Part shown: positions 38,864 through 48,899 of the stretch, one piece after another
How positions within the stretch are numbered: position 1 is the stretch's first letter
Layout of the letters: the number at the start of each line of letters is the position of its first letter
Assembly (NCBI GenBank): GCA_003963145.1
Contig: RXJJ01000009.1
Coordinates: forward strand, 193,749 to 257,748
Source: Bradyrhizobiaceae bacterium
Lineage (GTDB): Bacteria > Pseudomonadota > Alphaproteobacteria > Rhizobiales > Xanthobacteraceae
Direction of reading: 5' to 3'
DNA length: 64,000 bases
Made by a program: the position numbers and the translations under genes
The notes under the pieces: model-generated
The model's input: only the letters and a program-made list of their open reading frames with translations
Databases searched by the model: none
What the model was told of the DNA's origin: nothing

Positions 38864-41800
38864 ATGAGCCAGATCAATTTTTCCCTGCAGGCGATCCGAG
38901 ATCCGCAGCTGGCCATCCATGCCGTCAGCGGCGCACCTGTGTGGGTCTGGTCGGAGGACGGGTCGCGGATTCTTTGGGCCAATGCCGCGGGCGTGACGTT
39001 CTTCAATGCACGGGACGACGCGGCGCTGGCTGCAACCACGATCGGGCCGGCCGATCCGCACCGCCGTCAGGTGGTTCAGCTCGCCATGCGCCTTCCCTCT
39101 TCCGGCGCTTTGCGGCTGGAACGGCTGCGCGGATTTGGCGCAGCGCTCGGCGGCCTCATGACCTGCACCTGCGCACGCTTGACGCTGGGTGACGGCACCA
39201 GCGGAATTCTGATCGCAACCTCGCATCCTCCCGCAGGACGCAGGCCCGCGTTCAACGAGCGGTTCAGAAAACTGCTTGCAGCACTCCCCGGTCCTGCGGT
39301 GGGCTTCGATCCTGACGGATCGTTGCTCGATGGCAATGACGCGGCGAAGGCCTTGCCGAATTTCGAGACCGCGGTTTCGCAGATTGCAGCGATATTGCCG
39401 CGCGACGCTGCAATCCATGGAGAAACCGACCTCGCCGCGCCATTTGGAAAAATCACGCCGTATCGCGTCGGACACGGCATTGAAAGCGGCACCATTGTCC
39501 TGATGGCGACCGATACCGTGATAAAGGCCGAACGCGCCGTCGTATCGGCCGAGCCGGCTGCCCCGGAACCGCGCGTTCCGGTCTCAACATCCAGTCAAGA
39601 CAAGTCAACCGGCGCGCCGGAAAAGCCGGCGGACGTTCCGCCATTCGCCGCCGAGACTCGGCCACCGGAAAAGCCCGATGTCGTGATGCCGCCCGTCATC
39701 CCATCATCGGACAGCGCACAAACGCACGCTGTATCCCCGCCGGCCGAAGTGTGTGATGACGCGGCGTCGCCAGCTGCATCAACTGGAAAGACCCGACCGG
39801 AAGAATCTTATGGCGAGGCCACGGCAGTATCGCAAACCGTCGCGCGGGATTCCGTCGCCGCGGCAGCGACAGTCTTTAATGATGCCGCACCCACGCGGCG
39901 ACGACATCCATTGCGGTTCATGTGGCAAATGGATGCGGATAGCCGTTTCTCGTTCGGCTCCGACGAATTCACCCGGCTGATCGGCACCCACACCGCCTCC
40001 GCCTTCGGCCGGCTGTGGAGCGAGATTGCCGACGTCCTCGGCCTCGACCCGGAGGGACGGATCGCCCGGGCGGTAGCAACCCGCAACACCTGGAGCGGCA
40101 TCGTCGTGCCATGGCCCGTGGATGGAAGCGGCGCGCGGCTGCCGGTCGAAATGTCGGGGCTGCCTGTCTATGACAGCGAGCGGAATTTTGCCGGTTATCG
40201 CGGATTTGGCGTTTGCCGCGATCTGGAAGGACTCGACCGCCTCGCGGCCCAGCGGCGCCACGACACTTTGTTCGGTACACAGCAATCCACAACGCCACCC
40301 GCCGTTCAGCCAACTCAGCCCGCCAAGGAGGAGACAGCACGTGACGGATATGCGACGGTTGTTGCCGAACCGGCGTCCGGCAATCCTCCTCCCGTGACAG
40401 AAACGGACCGCATCTTGGAAACGCCCATCAACGTCGTGCCGCTCAGACCGAATGGCGAGCAGAATACGCTCTCACTCACCGCGGGCGAGAACAATGCGTT
40501 TCATGAAATCGCGCGGCAGCTTGCGGCACGCCTGCAGGGGGAGACGGCACGTGCGCCCTCGGCGGAGGAGAATCCTGTCCCGGAAACAAAAACCATTCCG
40601 GCGCAGCACCCCGACGCAGCAGACAAGGCAAAGGTGCCTCCTGCCGATGAGCCTGCGGCAATTCCTGCTGCCAGCGACTCCGCTGTCGCTGATCCCGTCG
40701 TTTCCGAGCCTGTCATTTCCGGAACTGCTGTTTCTGAAATTTCAGCTGGCTTAACTCCCACAACGGCCTGGCTGCAGCCAAATATAGTGCAGCCCACTGC
40801 TCACACAGCGCAGGACGCGCAATTGTTCGACCGCCTGCCCGTCGGCGTGCTGATTTACCGCCTCGACCGTCTCGTCTACGCCAATCCCGCATTTCTCTCG
40901 GCGACCGGGTATGAAAATCTCCATGCCCTCACCGAAGCAGGCGGTCTTGACGCTCTTTATGTCGAGCCGGGCACCGGGCAGGGCACTGGCTCGGACGGCA
41001 CGCCCGTGATCATTTCCACCGCACGCAGGACGGCCACGAACGCACATCTGCATACGATCACCTGGGACGGCGAAAACGCACATGCCTTGATCTTCGCCCC
41101 GCCGGCCGCCGATGCAGCGCCGGGCCCATCACCGGCACCCGCGCCGGAAGCAGCGGTTTCTGCCGACAGAATTCAGGCCGAAGAGCTTGCCACCATTCTC
41201 GAAACCACCGCCGAAGGCATTGTCGTGTTCGACGGCCTCGCGCGGATCAATTCGTGCAATCGCAGCGCCGAGGCGCTGTTCGGCATCAATAGCCGCGACA
41301 TCATCGGGCGTAGCCTGATCGACCTGTTCGCTCCGGAAAGCCAGCGCGGCATTCTGGATTATCTGGAAAGCGTCAAGGCCGCTGGCGCCGCCAGCCTGCT
41401 CGATCATGGCCGCGACGTACTCGGCCGCGCCGGGAACGGAAGCCCAATCCCCTTATCCGTGACCATGGGCCGCACCGGACCTGAGAGTCCGCGTTATTTC
41501 GCGATTTTCCGCGACAAGGCGCCGGCGGCTCAGCCAGCCGAGAATGAAATGCTTGCCGCGCGGCGCGCTGCCGATCGCATGGCCAGCGCGAAGACAGACG
41601 TACTGGCGCGCATCAGCCATGAGGTGCGCACGCCCCTCAACGCGATCATCGGTTTTGCAGAGGTGATGATGGAGGAGCGGTTCGGCGCGCTCGGCAACGA
41701 GCGTTATGTCGAATACATGAAGGATATCCGCGCCTCCGGCGAACGGGTGATCTCTATCATCAACGACATGCTCGATTTGTCCCGGATCGAATCCGGCAAA

Positions 41801-42286
41801 CTCGATCTGGCTTTCGACAATCAGGAACTCAACCCGCTGATCGAGCAGTGCGTTGCCGCGCTGCAGCCTCACGCCAACCGCGAGCGGATCATCGTCCGCA
41901 CCTCGCTGGCGCATTCGCTGCCGGACATTCAGGCGGATGCGCGGGTGCTAAGGCAGATCGCGCTCAACCTGATCGGCAGTTCGATCCATCTCGCCAAGGC
42001 GGGCGGTCAGGTCATCGTCTCCACCGCAATGGCGGATTCGGGGGAGGTTGTGCTGCGCGTGCGCGACACAGGTCACGGGCTGAACGACAATGAAATCGCG
42101 GCCGCGCTGGCGCCTTTCCGCACACCGACGGCATCGGACCGGCTGCCTTCGGACAACAGCACGAACCTGTCGCTGACCAAGGCGCTGGTCGAGGCCAACC
42201 GCGCGCGTTTCAACATCAAGAGCGGGCCGAATGCCGGCACGCTGATGGAAGTTGTTTTCTCGCGGACCGCCGCTCAGGCTGTGTGA
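38864..42286 (+). CDS. PAS-domain sensor histidine kinase, PdhS-like, with atypical ATPase motifs
   Basis: A 1140-residue protein without membrane helices. It has an N-terminal PAS-like part (VWSEDGSRILWANAAGVTFF), a long Pro/Ala/Glu-rich region, PAS domains (RHPLRFMWQMDADSRFSFGS; DRLPVGVLIYRLDRLVYANP; TILETTAEGIVVFDGLARIN), a HisKA segment (ARISHEVRTPLNAIIGF, His919) and an HATPase domain. The N box (NLIGSSIHLAKAGG) lacks the usual Asn set, and the lid region reads SDNSTNLSLTKALVEAN where GTGLGL is expected; G1 (DTGHGL, near residue 1068) remains. Layout and length resemble the Rhizobiales PdhS cell-cycle kinases. Kinase activity may be weak or absent. Confidence 0.8.
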   Translation: MSQINFSLQAIRDPQLAIHAVSGAPVWVWSEDGSRILWANAAGVTFFNARDDAALAATTIGPADPHRRQVVQLAMRLPSSGALRLERLRGFGAALGGLMTCTCARLTLGDGTSGILIATSHPPAGRRPAFNERFRKLLAALPGPAVGFDPDGSLLDGNDAAKALPNFETAVSQIAAILPRDAAIHGETDLAAPFGKITPYRVGHGIESGTIVLMATDTVIKAERAVVSAEPAAPEPRVPVSTSSQDKSTGAPEKPADVPPFAAETRPPEKPDVVMPPVIPSSDSAQTHAVSPPAEVCDDAASPAASTGKTRPEESYGEATAVSQTVARDSVAAAATVFNDAAPTRRRHPLRFMWQMDADSRFSFGSDEFTRLIGTHTASAFGRLWSEIADVLGLDPEGRIARAVATRNTWSGIVVPWPVDGSGARLPVEMSGLPVYDSERNFAGYRGFGVCRDLEGLDRLAAQRRHDTLFGTQQSTTPPAVQPTQPAKEETARDGYATVVAEPASGNPPPVTETDRILETPINVVPLRPNGEQNTLSLTAGENNAFHEIARQLAARLQGETARAPSAEENPVPETKTIPAQHPDAADKAKVPPADEPAAIPAASDSAVADPVVSEPVISGTAVSEISAGLTPTTAWLQPNIVQPTAHTAQDAQLFDRLPVGVLIYRLDRLVYANPAFLSATGYENLHALTEAGGLDALYVEPGTGQGTGSDGTPVIISTARRTATNAHLHTITWDGENAHALIFAPPAADAAPGPSPAPAPEAAVSADRIQAEELATILETTAEGIVVFDGLARINSCNRSAEALFGINSRDIIGRSLIDLFAPESQRGILDYLESVKAAGAASLLDHGRDVLGRAGNGSPIPLSVTMGRTGPESPRYFAIFRDKAPAAQPAENEMLAARRAADRMASAKTDVLARISHEVRTPLNAIIGFAEVMMEERFGALGNERYVEYMKDIRASGERVISIINDMLDLSRIESGKLDLAFDNQELNPLIEQCVAALQPHANRERIIVRTSLAHSLPDIQADARVLRQIALNLIGSSIHLAKAGGQVIVSTAMADSGEVVLRVRDTGHGLNDNEIAAALAPFRTPTASDRLPSDNSTNLSLTKALVEANRARFNIKSGPNAGTLMEVVFSRTAAQAV

Positions 42287-42290
42287 AGCT

Positions 42291-42941
<651 letters not shown>

Positions 42942-42965
42942 GGGCGTTCTCCTTCGTTGAATACG

Positions 42966-43667
42966 TTACGCGCGTTTACGCACGGTGCGTTGTTCGATGT
43001 GCTTGCGGCCCGGATCGACCGCAATGATGCGCTGAACGAAAATCGCGGGGGTGTGAATGTCGTCCGGGTCGAGTTCGCCGACCGGAACCAGATGCTCGAC
43101 TTCGGCGATCGTCATCTTGGAGGCGGTCGCCATCATCGGATTGAAGTTCCGGGCGGTCTTGCGATAGACCAGATTGCCGACGGCATCGCCCTTCCAGGCA
43201 TGCACCAGCGAAACATCAGCGGTGAGACCGCGCTCCATGATGTATTTCGCGCCGTCGAATTCCTTCACTTCCTTGCCCTCGGCGATCAGCGTGCCGACGC
43301 CGGTCTTGGTAAAGAACGCCGGGATGCCCGCGCCGCCCGCGCGGATACGCTCGGCCAGAGTGCCCTGCGGATTGAACTCAAGTTCGAGCTCTCCGGAAAG
43401 ATATTGCTGGGCGAACGTCTTGTTCTCGCCGACATAGGACGAAATCATTTTCTTGATCTGGTGGGTGTCCAGAAGCTTGCCGAGACCGATTCCATCCACG
43501 CCAGCGTTGTTGGACACCACAGTGAGGTCCTTGACGCCAAGTTCGGCGAGCGCATCGATCAGGGTTTCGGGAATGCCGCAAAGGCCGAAACCGCCCGACA
43601 TGATCGTCATGCCGTTCTTGACCACGTCCTGGAGCGCGGATTTCGCGTCTGGAAAGACCTTATTCAT
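42966..43667 (-). CDS. scoA: Succinyl-CoA:3-ketoacid CoA-transferase subunit A
   Basis: A 233-residue protein starting MNKVFPDAKSALQDVVKNGM at 43667. It contains IMSGGFGLCGIPETLIDALAELGVKDLTVVSNNAGVDG, the conserved glycine-rich CoA-binding block, and GELELEFNPQGTLAERIRAGGAGIPAFFT, both signatures of the alpha subunit. An upstream extension of the frame to 43748 is Arg/Pro-rich and not protein-like, so it is rejected. It forms a two-gene operon with scoB. No strong ribosome site is seen. Confidence 0.9.
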   Translation of the reverse strand: MNKVFPDAKSALQDVVKNGMTIMSGGFGLCGIPETLIDALAELGVKDLTVVSNNAGVDGIGLGKLLDTHQIKKMISSYVGENKTFAQQYLSGELELEFNPQGTLAERIRAGGAGIPAFFTKTGVGTLIAEGKEVKEFDGAKYIMERGLTADVSLVHAWKGDAVGNLVYRKTARNFNPMMATASKMTIAEVEHLVPVGELDPDDIHTPAIFVQRIIAVDPGRKHIEQRTVRKRA

Positions 43668-44017
43668 ATGTGCTGCAACCTGAGGAAGGAGAAACCGGCG
43701 GCAGGGCGGCCGACAGGACCGGAACTGCCGGGGCCTAATTACGCGCAATCCGGAAAACCCGTCAATCCGGATGATCCGATGTTGCCCAAGGCGTTGCTCA
43801 AGGCGTTGTTCAAGGCCGGTTTCAATCCGATGATTTCAACCTGATGACACGGCATTCCGGCAAAGCCTGAATGGCCGCTCATCTGGTATTTTCAGGCTTA
43901 ACCAGATTGCCGGACTGGCCCGGCTATGGCCTTGAAAGGGTCAAGAAAACCCATCAAGTTGCCCGCGATTGGCAGTAGCCCTGACCGTCGCCGCCCACCC
44001 CCAATCGGATCACGCAT

Positions 44018-46036
44018 TTGACCCTCATCCAAGTGATAAAGCGCCTGGCAGCGCCGGCTGCGGCCGTTCTGGGTGCCGGGGTGCTCACGCTCATGCTGAT
44101 GTCGCTCGTCATCGACAAGGATGCCGCACGCCGCTCGGTCGAGGAGCAAATCCGCGCCGCAACGGGCCTTGAACTGGTGGTCCACGGCAAAACCGAAGTG
44201 TCGGTTTTTCCCGGCAGCTATGTGACCCTGCATCAGGTGGCGCTGAAAGGCGAAAGCGCGGGGTCCAGCACCCTGACCGTCGATGCGCTGACCGCCAATC
44301 TCAGCCTGCTGCCGATCTTCACGCGGCGTTTCGAGGTGACCGACCTAGCGCTGCTCAGTCCCCATGTCACGGTGACGCGCAACGCGGACGGCGAAAGCAA
44401 CTGGACCCCCATCATCCGGACACTTGTCAGGAACATGAAGCCCAATACGGCCTCGCCCGTGTCGTTCTCAGAAATCCGCGTCATGCAGGGCACGGTGCTT
44501 TTCCGCGACGAGATTCATCATACCGACGAAACCATCGACAAAATCGGTCTGTCGCTCGGCTGGCCTTCGATATCGCGCTCGTTTGCCGCAACCGGCCAGT
44601 TCGACTGGCGCGATGAACATGTCGATGCGACCCTCAGCGTCGCTGACTTTGCGGCAATGCTCGAGGGTGACCGGTCGGGCGTGAAGGTCCGTCTCGCCTC
44701 GGCACCCCTGAAAATCGGATTCGATGGCGCCGTCTCCAATCGCAGCAGCCTTTTGCTCGACGGCACTCTCACCGCGGACAGCACATCGCTGCGCGACGCG
44801 TTGCGCTGGATCGGGCAAACGCCGCTGGCGAACGGCGGCTTCGGCCGGTTCAGCATGAAAGCCCGCGCCAATATCGTCGGCGAATCCGTCGCGCTGACCA
44901 ACGTCAATGTCGATCTCGACGGCAACGCCGCCGAAGGCGTCCTGACCTACAACAGCAACACCGGCCAGCGGACCCTGCAGGGCACCCTTGCCGCCGACGC
45001 GCTCGATCTGACACCTTATATCGGCACCATCCGCCTGCTCGCGAGCGGGGCACGCGACTGGAACAGGCAGCTTTTCGATCTGCGCGGCTTGTCCGCAACC
45101 GATCTCGACATGCGCCTGTCCGCCGCCAAGGTCACGGTCGGCTCTTCGAAATTCGGCCGCACCGCCATCGGCGCAAACCTGCGCGGCGGAACGCTGGCGC
45201 TCAGCGTCGGCGAGGCGCAGATTTACGGCGGTACCGTAAAGGGTTCTCTTGGCATCAGCCGGGCGGCCGATTCCGCCGACTTCAAGGCGCAGTTCAGGTT
45301 CAACGACGTCGATCTTGAAGCGAGCGGCAACGAATTGTTCGGAGTCCGCGCGCTACGCGGCCGCGGCGATCTGATCGTGTCGCTCGAGGCATCCGGCTCG
45401 AGCGCGTTCGCGCTGGCGCAATCGGTCGACGGCACCGCCACGCTGACCGCCCGCGACGGCTCAATCGTCGGCTTCAACATCGAACAATTGCTGAAACGGC
45501 TTGAAAAGCGTCCTCTGTCCGGCGCGGGCAATTATCGCAGCGGCTCGACTCCGTTCGAGAAACTCAACGCCTCGGTGAGCATCAACAACGGCATCGCCAA
45601 CATCGACAATATCCAGATCGACGGGCCGGCGACCCAGGTGACGCTGGCCGGCACCGCCTCGATCCCCTCGCGCGAATACGATCTCAAGGGAACGGCAAGC
45701 CTTGTCCCGGCATCCGACTCCACACCCGGATTTCAACTGCCATTCGTCGTGCAGGGACCGTGGGACGATCCGTTGATCTTCCCTGATTCCGACATCCTGA
45801 TCCGGCGCTCGCAGGGAGCCGCGCCGCTACTCGATTCGCTAAAGGATCACAAGACGCGCGACGCCGTGAAGGCCGTCATCGACAGGCTGACGGGCGTGCG
45901 CAAGACCAGCGAGCCTTCCGCTGCACCGCCAGCAGATACACCTTCCGCTCCGGCCCCGACAACATCGCCGCCCGCCGAGGCCACGGCGCCTGCCCCACCC
46001 GCGGCAACGCCGGAGCCCAATTCTTCCACGAACTGA
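44018..46036 (+). CDS. AsmA family protein
   Basis: A 672-residue protein with one N-terminal membrane anchor (LAAPAAAVLGAGVLTLMLMSLV). It has the AsmA pattern: DAARRSVEEQIRAATGLELVVHGKTEVSVFPGSYVTLHQVALKG at the start, repeated strand blocks, and a C-terminal FEKLNASVSINNGIANIDNIQIDGPATQVTLAGTASIPSREYDLKG block. The last 55 residues are Pro/Ala/Ser-rich. AsmA-like proteins bridge inner and outer membrane lipid transport. It converges on the ABC permease gene with no gap between stops. Confidence 0.85.
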   Translation: MTLIQVIKRLAAPAAAVLGAGVLTLMLMSLVIDKDAARRSVEEQIRAATGLELVVHGKTEVSVFPGSYVTLHQVALKGESAGSSTLTVDALTANLSLLPIFTRRFEVTDLALLSPHVTVTRNADGESNWTPIIRTLVRNMKPNTASPVSFSEIRVMQGTVLFRDEIHHTDETIDKIGLSLGWPSISRSFAATGQFDWRDEHVDATLSVADFAAMLEGDRSGVKVRLASAPLKIGFDGAVSNRSSLLLDGTLTADSTSLRDALRWIGQTPLANGGFGRFSMKARANIVGESVALTNVNVDLDGNAAEGVLTYNSNTGQRTLQGTLAADALDLTPYIGTIRLLASGARDWNRQLFDLRGLSATDLDMRLSAAKVTVGSSKFGRTAIGANLRGGTLALSVGEAQIYGGTVKGSLGISRAADSADFKAQFRFNDVDLEASGNELFGVRALRGRGDLIVSLEASGSSAFALAQSVDGTATLTARDGSIVGFNIEQLLKRLEKRPLSGAGNYRSGSTPFEKLNASVSINNGIANIDNIQIDGPATQVTLAGTASIPSREYDLKGTASLVPASDSTPGFQLPFVVQGPWDDPLIFPDSDILIRRSQGAAPLLDSLKDHKTRDAVKAVIDRLTGVRKTSEPSAAPPADTPSAPAPTTSPPAEATAPAPPAATPEPNSSTN

Positions 46037-46855
46037 TCAGAGCGGAGCCGCGCTCTCGCCCTGCTCGCTCGAGAGTTTCGAGGCGAGCGAAGCGATGACG
46101 ATCACCAAGCTGACCATGGCGATCATGATCGTGCAAATCGCGTTGATCTGCGGTTTCACGCCGAGACGGACCTCGGAATAAATCCGGATCGGCAGCGTCA
46201 GGGAGCCCGGCCCCGTGGTGAAGCTTGCGATCACGAGGTCGTCGAGCGAGAGCGTAAACGCCAGCATCCACCCGGCCGCGATCGAGGGCAGCATCAAGGG
46301 CAGCGTCACCGAAACGAACGCGCGCAGCGGCCCGCAACCCAGATCCATCGCCGCTTCCTCCAGGCTCTTGTCGATGCCGCCCAGCCGCGACTGCACCACC
46401 ACCGTCACAAAGCACATGGTGAGCGTGGTGTGCGCGATGATGACCGTCCAGAAACCTCGGCCGGCGCCCACGGCGACAAACAGCAGCAGCAGCGACAATC
46501 CGGTGATGACTTCCGGCATGACCAGCGGCGCATAGAGCATGCCCGAAAACAGCGTGCGGCTGCGGAAATTGCCGCCGCGCGACAAGGCGATCGCCGCGAG
46601 CGTGCCGAGCAGTGTAGCCAGCGTCGCGGAGACCACGCCGACGCGCAGGCTCATCCACGCCGCCGACAGCATCGCCTCGTCGTTGAGCAATTCGCGATAC
46701 CAGCGCAGCGACCAGCCGCCCCACACCGTGACGAGGCGAGAATCGTTGAACGAATAGATCACGAGAATGACGATCGGCAAATAAAGGAACGCGAGGCCGA
46801 ACACCAGCGCGGCGATGTTGAACGATGACAGTCTTGTCAGGGTGCGCGCGGCCAT
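46037..46855 (-). CDS. potI: ABC transporter permease, PotI/PotC type
   Basis: A 272-residue membrane protein; ATG 46855 is preferred over a TTG further up. Its signature is EEAAMDLGCGPLRAFVSVTLPLMLPSIAAGWMLAFTLSLDDLVIASFTTGPGSLTLPI, the EAA loop and flanking helices of spermidine/putrescine permeases. Six hydrophobic segments are seen. It is the last of three co-oriented transporter genes, starting one base after the potH stop. Substrate is polyamine by family resemblance only; no binding-protein gene is nearby. Confidence 0.8.
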   Translation of the reverse strand: MAARTLTRLSSFNIAALVFGLAFLYLPIVILVIYSFNDSRLVTVWGGWSLRWYRELLNDEAMLSAAWMSLRVGVVSATLATLLGTLAAIALSRGGNFRSRTLFSGMLYAPLVMPEVITGLSLLLLFVAVGAGRGFWTVIIAHTTLTMCFVTVVVQSRLGGIDKSLEEAAMDLGCGPLRAFVSVTLPLMLPSIAAGWMLAFTLSLDDLVIASFTTGPGSLTLPIRIYSEVRLGVKPQINAICTIMIAMVSLVIVIASLASKLSSEQGESAAPL

Positions 46856-46856
46856 C

Positions 46857-47771
46857 CTAGTTCGCCTCGTCAAGATAACGCCGCTGCAACTTCTCGTAGA
46901 TCAGCAGCGGCGCGAGCAGCACAAGCAACAACACGATGGCGATGCTGGACGCCACCGGCCAGTCCTTGTTGGTGAAGAATTCAAGCCACAGCATCTGACC
47001 GATCATCATGCGATGCGACCCGGCAAGAAGATCGGGGATCACGAACTCGCCGACGATCGGGATAAGACACAGCAGCACACCCGCGCCGATTCCAGGCAAC
47101 GACAAGGGCAGCGTCACCAGCCAGAACGTTTTCAGCCGCGAACTGCCAAGATCAGCGGCGGCTTCCAGCAGAGCCGGGTCGATTTTCGACAGCGTGGCGT
47201 AAAGCGGGAGAATCATGAAAGGAAAGTAGGAATAGACGATACCGATATACATCGCGGTGTCGGTCGAGAGCCATACCAGCGGACGATCGACGATATGAAG
47301 TGCGATCAGTGCCGAGTTAAGCAGCCCGTCATGCTGGAGAATGTTGACCCAGGCATAGATGCGGATCAGGAACGAGGTCCAGAACGGCACGATCACCAGC
47401 ATCATGGCGAGCGGCTGCCAGCGCAGAGGCAATCGTGACATGCCGTACGCGACCGGATAGCTGATAACGAGCAAGATGGCGGTCGACGTGAGGGCGACCA
47501 CCACGCTGCGCATATAAGACAGCAGATAGATGTCGTCGCTCGCCAGAAGCCTGAAATTGTCCAGCGACAGTTTCGACAGCGCCTGCGTGAATGCCTGCCA
47601 GCCGGCGGCAACATCGAACACCGGCACATAAGGCGGCAACGCGATGACCGTTTGCGACAATGCGATCTTGAGGACGAAGCCGAACGGCAGCAGGAAGAAC
47701 AGCACCATCCAGACATAAGGCGCGATGGCGGCGAGACGCGCCGGGCGGGTGAAGATGCGGCGGGTGCTCAT
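46857..47771 (-). CDS. potH: ABC transporter permease, PotH/PotB type
   Basis: A 304-residue membrane protein. ATG 47771 overlaps the potG stop (ATGA), and the frame above it is not used. It contains KIALSQTVIALPPYVPVFD near the start and the EAA loop LLEAAADLGSSRLKTFWLVTLPLSLPGIGAGVLL. DRPLVWLSTDTAMYIGIVYSYFPFMILPLYA is conserved in putrescine PotH. It forms the permease pair with the gene downstream. Confidence 0.85.
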   Translation of the reverse strand: MSTRRIFTRPARLAAIAPYVWMVLFFLLPFGFVLKIALSQTVIALPPYVPVFDVAAGWQAFTQALSKLSLDNFRLLASDDIYLLSYMRSVVVALTSTAILLVISYPVAYGMSRLPLRWQPLAMMLVIVPFWTSFLIRIYAWVNILQHDGLLNSALIALHIVDRPLVWLSTDTAMYIGIVYSYFPFMILPLYATLSKIDPALLEAAADLGSSRLKTFWLVTLPLSLPGIGAGVLLCLIPIVGEFVIPDLLAGSHRMMIGQMLWLEFFTNKDWPVASSIAIVLLLVLLAPLLIYEKLQRRYLDEAN

Positions 47772-48868
47772 TGTGTCAGCACCACGCAATCGGCGGGGGA
47801 AAACGCGGCGACGATGCGTTGCCCCGGCGCGAATGAGACGCCCGCGAACCGCGTGGCGTTGGCCATCGACACGCGCAGCTGCGCGCCACTGTCCAACTTC
47901 ACCCGATAAACGGAGATATCGCCGAGATAATTGATATCGGCCAGTTCGCCGTTCAGCGCGTTGGCTTCATCATCATCTGCTTTCGCAAGCAGCCGGATTT
48001 TTTCCGGGCGGATGGCAATACATACCGGCGCGCCTGTTGCGGCCGCGCCTACTGCTGTGATATCCCCGCTTGGTGTGGCCACGATCAGAATACCGTTTGC
48101 CGCCGTCCTGACCTCGCCTTCGAACATGTTGACGTCGCCGACGAAACCCGCGATCCAGCGCGAATTCGGCGTCTCGTAAAGTTCGCGCGGCGTTCCCGCC
48201 TGCACGAGACGGCCCTTGTCCATTACGCCGATGCGATCGGCCACCGTCATGGCTTCATCCTGATCGTGAGTCACGATCACGAATGTCATGCCAAGGCGGC
48301 GCTGCACCGCGACGAGCTCGGCCTGCGTGTCTTCGCGCAATTTCTTGTCCAGCGCGGCCAGCGGTTCGTCGAGCAGAAGCACGCGCGGACGCCGCGCCAG
48401 CGCACGGGCGAGCGCGACACGCTGACGCTGGCCGCCAGACAGCTGGTCCGGACGGCGTCTCTCAAGACCGTTCAGCCGCACCAACGCGATCATCTCCGCC
48501 ACACGTGCCTCGGTCTCGTCCTGCGGAAGACCCGCGCGTTTCAGGCCAAAGGCGATGTTTTTCGCGACCGACAAATGCGGAAACAATGCGTAGCTCTGGA
48601 ACATCATGTTGACCGGCCGCAGATTCGGCGGCACCGGCGCGATATCCCGCCCGTCGAGCAGAATCCGGCCCTCGTTGGGCGCCTCAAAACCGGCCAGCAT
48701 GCGCAGCAGCGTTGTCTTGCCGCAACCGCTCGGTCCGAGCAGCGCGAAAAATTCGCCTGCTCCGATTTCCAGCGACAGATCGTCGACCGCGGTGAAGCCG
48801 CCAAACCGTTTGCTGACATTTTCCACGCGCAACAGCGCGCTGCGCCGGTGAGCCGTCCCGTCCTTCAT
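47768..48868 (-). CDS. potG: ABC transporter ATP-binding protein, PotG/PotA type
   Basis: A 366-residue protein starting MKDGTAHRRSALLRVENVSK at 48868. It has Walker A GPSGCGKTT, the Q-loop FQSYALFPHLSV, signature LSGGQRQRVALARAL, Walker B LLLDEPLAALDKKLRED, and H-loop IVTHDQDEAMTVAD, then a C-terminal TOBE-like domain (VCIAIRPEKIRLL). This is the standard polyamine/iron importer ATPase. It lies 31 bases downstream of glpD on the same strand. Confidence 0.85.
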   Translation of the reverse strand: MKDGTAHRRSALLRVENVSKRFGGFTAVDDLSLEIGAGEFFALLGPSGCGKTTLLRMLAGFEAPNEGRILLDGRDIAPVPPNLRPVNMMFQSYALFPHLSVAKNIAFGLKRAGLPQDETEARVAEMIALVRLNGLERRRPDQLSGGQRQRVALARALARRPRVLLLDEPLAALDKKLREDTQAELVAVQRRLGMTFVIVTHDQDEAMTVADRIGVMDKGRLVQAGTPRELYETPNSRWIAGFVGDVNMFEGEVRTAANGILIVATPSGDITAVGAAATGAPVCIAIRPEKIRLLAKADDDEANALNGELADINYLGDISVYRVKLDSGAQLRVSMANATRFAGVSFAPGQRIVAAFSPADCVVLTQ

Positions 48869-48899
48869 CACACCTTGCCCCGCTCCGTGCGATGATAGC

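Noticed and set aside
43668-43748. N-terminal extension of ScoA
   Set aside because: The extra 27 residues are Arg/Pro-rich and unlike the family; ATG 43667 gives the usual ScoA start.
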